The translations under genes and the position numbers were made by a program. Positions 4,534 to 7,831 of a DNA stretch of 7,831 nucleotides are shown one piece after another (the stretch's first letter is position 1; the number at the start of each line of letters is the position of its first letter). Under the pieces are notes generated by a model that did not search any database, had not been told where the DNA came from, and saw nothing but the letters and a program-made list of their open reading frames with translations. The stretch comes from CAYSHJ01 sp964589725 (lineage in GTDB: Bacteria > Planctomycetota > Planctomycetia > Planctomycetales > Planctomycetaceae). The stretch covers positions 1 to 7,831 of the forward strand of contig CAZPUJ010000176.1 of assembly GCA_964589725.1 (NCBI GenBank), written 5' to 3'.

Positions 4534-5961
4534 TCAGTTCTGTTTCTTCTTCTTTTTCGCGTTCTTTGTGTCCGCTGAGCGAGCCACCTTCCATTGCGGG
4601 TCTTTGAGTTCCCCGTTCCACGCGTTCCACAACGTCGTCAGTTCCTTGACCTTGTCCGAGTTCGAACCCGCGCAGTCATTTTGTTCACCGATGTCCTTGG
4701 CCAAATCGAACAGCATCGCCCCTTCGAGTGTGAGGGCACCGGCACGGCGCGTGCCTCGCGCAACGTCCGCGCCGCGTGCTTTGACCAACTTCCAATCGCC
4801 ATGGCGAATCGCCATCTGTGCGCCGAATCGCCAGTACAGGGCCTCGTGCGGCGCGCCGGATTTCTCGCCGCTGAAGTACGGCAGCAGGTTCACGCCGTCG
4901 AGCTTCCAGTCCGGCGAGACTGCGATGCCCGCCGCCGCCAATGCCGTCGGCAGAATGTCGAGCTGAATGACCGGTTGATCATAGACCTTGCCCGCCGGCA
5001 ACCTCCCGTTCCATTGCACGAGGTACGGCACGCGAACGCCGCCCTCCCACGTCGTGGCTTTTTGGCCTCGCAGCGGCTGATTCGACGAATGATTCGCATT
5101 GGTCGGCCCGCCGTTGTCGCTGAAGAAGAAGATCAGCGTGTTCTCGTCCTGCTTCTGTTGCCGCAGTTTATCCAGCACCTGCCCGATGGCGTCGTCCATC
5201 GCGGACATCATCGCGGCGTAGGTGCGGCGGCCTTTGTCTTCGATGTTAGCGAAGCGCTGCAGGTATTTGTCCGTCGCGTGCATCGGTGTGTGGACCGCGT
5301 TGAAGGCCAAGTAAAGAAAGAACGGCTTGCCGGTTGCGGCCTGCTGGTCGAGGAACGCCAATGCCTCGCGAGCGAACGCGTCGGTCAGGTAGTTCGGCTC
5401 GGGCACCGGTTCGCGGTCACACAGAATGCTGCGGCCGGCGGTGAGGTATGAATGTGCGCCTCCCAGGAATCCGAAGTATTCCTGAAAACCGCGATTGAGC
5501 GGATGAAACTTCTCGGCGTGACCGAGATGCCACTTACCGATCATGCCCGTCGTGTAACCCGCGGCTTTCAGCCGGTCGGCGATCGTCGTCTCTTGCAGCG
5601 ACAGCCCGACATCGATGTTCGTGTCGGTGGGCGGACCGGGATTGAACTCGTGCCCGAAACGCTGCTGATACCGGCCGGTCATCAACCCCGCGCGAGTCGG
5701 ACTGCAATATGGCCCACTCACATATCCGCTACGGCACTGCACGCCGTTCTTCGCCAGCGAGTCGATGTGCGGCGTCGGAATGTCCCGGCAACCCTGCACA
5801 CCGATGTCGGCATAGCCCATGTCGTCACCGAGGATTACGAGGATGTTCGGCCTCGTTGGCTTACTCTCCTTCGTGTCGGCTCCAGCCAGTGACACACTCG
5901 CCGCGCACGCGACAACCACGAATTCGATGAGCCGAGAACGCCAGATCGAGTGGGGATTCAT
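4534..5961 (-). CDS. Secreted Cys-type sulfatase (arylsulfatase A-like, S1 family)
   Basis: The 475-residue product starts at the ATG at 5961, preceded by AAGGAG with good spacing; the longer frame to 6036 lacks such support. Residues 1-28 are a signal peptide (basic SIWRSR, hydrophobic 11-26, SLAGA cleavage site). Family landmarks appear in order. NILVILGDDMGYADIG (39-54) carries the Asp46/Asp47 calcium ligands. CSPTR (86-90) followed by AGLMTGR is the C-x-P-x-R signature, whose Cys86 must be converted to formylglycine by a maturation enzyme. Next come GKWHLG (Lys143, His145), HTPMH (His224), SDNGG (Asp282, Asn283) and PLRGQK (Lys301) with EGGVRVP. It cleaves a sulfate ester, probably of a sulfated polysaccharide in the periplasm, as planctomycetes are rich in these enzymes; the substrate cannot be read here. 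The C-terminus ends in a lysine-rich tail (NAKKKKKQN). It is the first gene of a likely operon with the MBL hydrolase. No formylglycine-generating enzyme is encoded in this window. Confidence 0.93.
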   Translation of the reverse strand: MNPHSIWRSRLIEFVVVACAASVSLAGADTKESKPTRPNILVILGDDMGYADIGVQGCRDIPTPHIDSLAKNGVQCRSGYVSGPYCSPTRAGLMTGRYQQRFGHEFNPGPPTDTNIDVGLSLQETTIADRLKAAGYTTGMIGKWHLGHAEKFHPLNRGFQEYFGFLGGAHSYLTAGRSILCDREPVPEPNYLTDAFAREALAFLDQQAATGKPFFLYLAFNAVHTPMHATDKYLQRFANIEDKGRRTYAAMMSAMDDAIGQVLDKLRQQKQDENTLIFFFSDNGGPTNANHSSNQPLRGQKATTWEGGVRVPYLVQWNGRLPAGKVYDQPVIQLDILPTALAAAGIAVSPDWKLDGVNLLPYFSGEKSGAPHEALYWRFGAQMAIRHGDWKLVKARGADVARGTRRAGALTLEGAMLFDLAKDIGEQNDCAGSNSDKVKELTTLWNAWNGELKDPQWKVARSADTKNAKKKKKQN

Positions 5962-6069
5962 CGGAGCTCTCCTTTGACGACCGTCTGCCGGGCCTTCACA
6001 CTCCAACAGCGTGACGGCCCGATGTGAGCCAAGCAAGCGACATCAGCCGATCGACCGCGCGAGACTCTC
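5962..6069. promoter_or_regulatory. Divergent intergenic region between sulfatase and oxidoreductase
   Basis: This 108-nt gap must hold the promoters of both divergent genes. A 6-bp inverted repeat CGGGCC (5989-5994) and GGCCCG (6016-6021) is centred in it and could be an operator, though it is short. On the plus strand TTGACG (5974-5979) stands 17 nt from CACACT, a poor -10. No clear minus-strand promoter is visible. A shared regulator would be economical but is inference. Confidence 0.35.
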
Positions 6070-7620
6070 ATGGCCCATTTCTTCCGCTACAGATCTCAGG
6101 ACGATTTGGTGACCGATGCGAAGCGACTTGGACTCGATCACATCGCGATGTCGGACGACCTGGCGCCGCTGTTCGCGCCGCTCCAAATCGGTTCTTGCAC
6201 GATCGGTAATCGCTGGACGATTCAACCGATGGAAGGTTGTGACGGAACGCTCGACGGCCTGCCGGACGAGTTAACCTATCGCCGCTATCGCCGCTTCGGC
6301 GCCGGTGGGGCCAAGCTGATCTGGGGCGAGGCGACCGCGATTGCCGACGACGCGCGGATGAATCCGCGGCAGTTGTGGCTGCACGATGGATCGGCCAGCG
6401 CGATCGAGCGAATGCTGGCGGAGTGTCGGCAATCGCATCGCGACGCATTCGGTTACGACGGCGATTTGCTCGTCGGACTGCAACTGACGCATTCGGGACG
6501 GTTCAGTTGCCGCCGGCCATTGCTGGCGACTCACGATCCGCTTCTCGATCCGCTGACGAAAGACAAGTCGACCGGCCGCTTCGTCGACGAGTCGTTTCCG
6601 CTGCTTAACGACGACGACCTCAAACGAATCGAGGACCAATACTTCGCCGCCGCGAAGCTGGCTGTAAAGATCGGTTGCGACTTTGTAGACGTCAAACAAT
6701 GCCATCGGTATCTGCTGTCCGAGCTGCTCGCGTCGACGAACCGTCCCGGCGAATACGGTGGTTCGCTGGAGAATCGCACGCGGCTAATTCGCAACGTCCT
6801 TGGTCGAATCCGAGTCGAGTTGCCGGACTTGTTGATCGCCTCACGGTTAAACGCCTACGACGGCATTCCGTATCGCGGCGGAGGAGACGATTTCATCGGC
6901 GTACCGTGTCCGCACGAACTGCCGCTCGTCACGGCGTTTGGTACTGACCCGAACGATCATCGTCGCGAAAACCTCGCCGAGCCGTTGCAAGTCGCGCGTT
7001 GGCTGCGCGAGTGGGGCGTGTCGCTACTCAACGTGTCGCTGGGCAACCCGTACGCGAACCCGCACGTCGTTCGTCCGGCGGAGTACCCGCCCGTCGACGG
7101 CTACAAGCCACCGGAGCATCCGCTGGTCGGCATCGACCGCCACTTCCGCATCGCCGCGCGCGTGCAGGAGGAATGTAGCCCTCTCGCTCCGCGAGAGGAT
7201 CAGCCGAACGCGCCCTCAGAGACCGAAGTTCCCGAAGTTCCATCCGCGTTGGACGAGCACTCGGCTGTCCTCTCGCGGAGCGAGAGGGCTACTTTCCCCG
7301 TCGTTGGCAGCGGCTACAGTTGGCTGCAAGAGTTCATGCCGCAAGCCGCCGCCGCGAATGTTTCGTCCGGCCGCATCGCGCTCGTCGGTCTTGGCCGAGG
7401 CACGCTCTCGCAGCCGGACTTCGTCAAGCAACTTCAAGACACCGGCCGTCTGGATCGCAAGCGTGTCTGCCGCACATTCTCGTACTGCACGAACCTGATG
7501 CGAACGAAAAATCATCCGCTCGGCCAATACGCCACCGGCTGCCCGCCATTCGACAAAGAGGTCTACGGGCCATTGTGGAAAGAGGCGGAAGCGAAACGGG
7601 CCGCGACCGCGACGACATAG
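6070..7620 (+). CDS. Old Yellow Enzyme-type NADH:flavin oxidoreductase with in-frame repeat insertion
   Basis: The 516-residue product has the (beta/alpha)8 barrel of the FMN-dependent OYE family. LFAPLQIGSCTIGNRWTIQPM (34-54) is the first strand and FMN contact. QLTHSGR (138-144), CHRYLLSELL (211-220) and STNRPGEYGGSLENR (222-236) are the characteristic motifs; His212 and Tyr214 occupy the place of the usual H-G-Y. VVGSGYSW (411-418) and LVGLGRG (438-444) are the phosphate-binding strands. Such enzymes reduce activated C=C bonds with NAD(P)H. The C-terminus has three cysteines (467, 473, 491) where dienoyl-CoA reductase relatives carry four that bind an iron-sulfur cluster. Residues 369-408 are encoded by an inverted pair of REP-like units and are not part of the fold. 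The ATG at 6070 lacks a clear ribosome-binding site, but MAHFFRYRS resembles the N-terminus of relatives; Met27 (6148) is the alternative. It is divergent from the sulfatase. Confidence 0.88.
   Translation: MAHFFRYRSQDDLVTDAKRLGLDHIAMSDDLAPLFAPLQIGSCTIGNRWTIQPMEGCDGTLDGLPDELTYRRYRRFGAGGAKLIWGEATAIADDARMNPRQLWLHDGSASAIERMLAECRQSHRDAFGYDGDLLVGLQLTHSGRFSCRRPLLATHDPLLDPLTKDKSTGRFVDESFPLLNDDDLKRIEDQYFAAAKLAVKIGCDFVDVKQCHRYLLSELLASTNRPGEYGGSLENRTRLIRNVLGRIRVELPDLLIASRLNAYDGIPYRGGGDDFIGVPCPHELPLVTAFGTDPNDHRRENLAEPLQVARWLREWGVSLLNVSLGNPYANPHVVRPAEYPPVDGYKPPEHPLVGIDRHFRIAARVQEECSPLAPREDQPNAPSETEVPEVPSALDEHSAVLSRSERATFPVVGSGYSWLQEFMPQAAAANVSSGRIALVGLGRGTLSQPDFVKQLQDTGRLDRKRVCRTFSYCTNLMRTKNHPLGQYATGCPPFDKEVYGPLWKEAEAKRAATATT
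7175..7292. repeat. Inverted pair of GTAG-headed REP-like units inside a coding sequence
   Basis: The left unit 7175-7199 and right unit 7268-7292 are perfect 25-nt reverse complements. The match continues for 7 more bases (7201-7207 and 7261-7267) after one extra T at 7200. Each unit starts, reading inward, with GTAG and one C, then a perfect hairpin CCTCTCGC-TCC-GCGAGAGG (7180-7198; mirror 7269-7287). A GTAG tetranucleotide beside an imperfect or perfect hairpin is the hallmark of REP sequences processed by RAYT (TnpA-REP) transposases, and inverted pairs are known as BIMEs. The spacer (7208-7260) contains a short tandem GAAGTTCCC GAAGTTCC. The whole element is read in frame in the oxidoreductase gene without a stop. 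Confidence 0.9.
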
Positions 7621-7777
7621 TCCGAAACTTCTACTGTTGATGTTGATACCGGACTGGATGAGGCCGATGAATTCTGCTCAGCGGCGGACTCACGGCCGGC
7701 TCATTCGTCCGGTTGCGTGGTCTGTGGAGGCCTACAAGCCCGAAGCGCAAGATGTAACGTCGAAAGTCAAGTCGGGC
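7621..7777. other. 3' spacer of the oxidoreductase gene
   Basis: No gene is supported here. A 45-codon frame from 7658 to 7795 exists but runs into the terminator-like hairpin and shows no recognisable domain. The word CAAGCCCGAAGCGCAAG (7735-7751) is one I associate with planctomycete intergenic repeats, but I cannot verify this. Confidence 0.4.
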
Positions 7778-7800
7778 GGGGGTGATGCCCCCTGATTTTT
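7778..7800 (+). terminator. Candidate rho-independent terminator
   Basis: GGGGG (7778-7782) and CCCCC (7788-7792) form a 5-bp GC stem with loop TGATG, followed by TGATTTTT. It lies 157 nt after the oxidoreductase stop codon, on its strand. The stem is short, so termination may be partial. A GGGAGG and ATG close the window at its last bases, too close together to be a good start signal. Confidence 0.45.
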
Positions 7801-7831
7801 GGTGTTGGCTTTTGAGTCGCGCGGGAGGATG

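Noticed and set aside
4594..5451. 285-codon plus-strand open frame opposite the sulfatase
   Set aside because: It is antisense to conserved sulfatase motifs, arginine-rich as expected for a shadow frame in GC-rich DNA, and has no recognisable domain.
5974..6002. Plus-strand promoter TTGACG-17-CACACT for the oxidoreductase
   Set aside because: The -10 matches at only three positions and the -35 overlaps the sulfatase ribosome-binding site; too weak for a separate call.
7658..7795. Small plus-strand frame of 45 codons after the oxidoreductase
   Set aside because: No ribosome-binding site, no recognisable domain, overlaps the terminator-like hairpin, and contains a word typical of intergenic repeats.

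Overview
The window looks like a piece of a planctomycete chromosome (PVC group). This is inferred from moderately high GC, a Cys-type sulfatase with a secretion signal, a secreted HGG-type esterase, a DUF457/YdjM-like membrane protein starting MAGFRTHITVS, and several classes of short palindromic repeats scattered between and inside genes. No rRNA, tRNA or CRISPR array is visible. No genus can be named from the sequence alone.

Layout: every gene from 1 to 5961 lies on the minus strand, and one gene (6070-7620) is on the plus strand. In order of minus-strand transcription: a sulfatase (4534-5961) is followed after 8 nt by an MBL-fold metallohydrolase (3659-4525), almost certainly co-transcribed. 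After 175 nt with a candidate promoter comes a membrane-bound metal-dependent hydrolase (2770-3483). A repeat-rich spacer (2408-2769) leads to a two-gene module with an ATGA overlap that looks like a type II toxin-antitoxin pair (antitoxin 2168-2407, RelE/ParE-like toxin 1920-2171). A second repeat-rich spacer (1484-1919) precedes a 202-residue protein of unknown function with a C-terminal zinc ribbon (875-1483). The last minus-strand gene is the N-terminal 223 residues of a secreted alpha/beta-hydrolase esterase (671 to 1, running off the window). On the plus strand, divergent from the sulfatase across a 108-nt gap, is an Old Yellow Enzyme-type NADH:flavin oxidoreductase (6070-7620), followed by a hairpin with a T-tract.

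The most interesting content is the repeat material. (i) A pair of inverted REP-like units, each a GTAG head followed by a perfect 8-bp hairpin, sits inside the oxidoreductase coding sequence at 7175-7292. It is read through in frame and contributes about 40 residues between a conserved helix and the next core strand. (ii) An 81-90 bp direct repeat occurs three times (1512, 1777, 2566); two copies bracket the toxin-antitoxin module, and the third abuts the 5' end of the zinc-ribbon gene. All three share an invariant 32-nt block that forms a hairpin. (iii) A different 22-bp-arm inverted repeat lies beside the third copy, just after the membrane hydrolase gene. No defence system, secondary-metabolite cluster or phage is visible. 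The sulfatase, esterase and oxidoreductase are ordinary planctomycete catabolic genes, and no pathway linking all of them can be demonstrated here.
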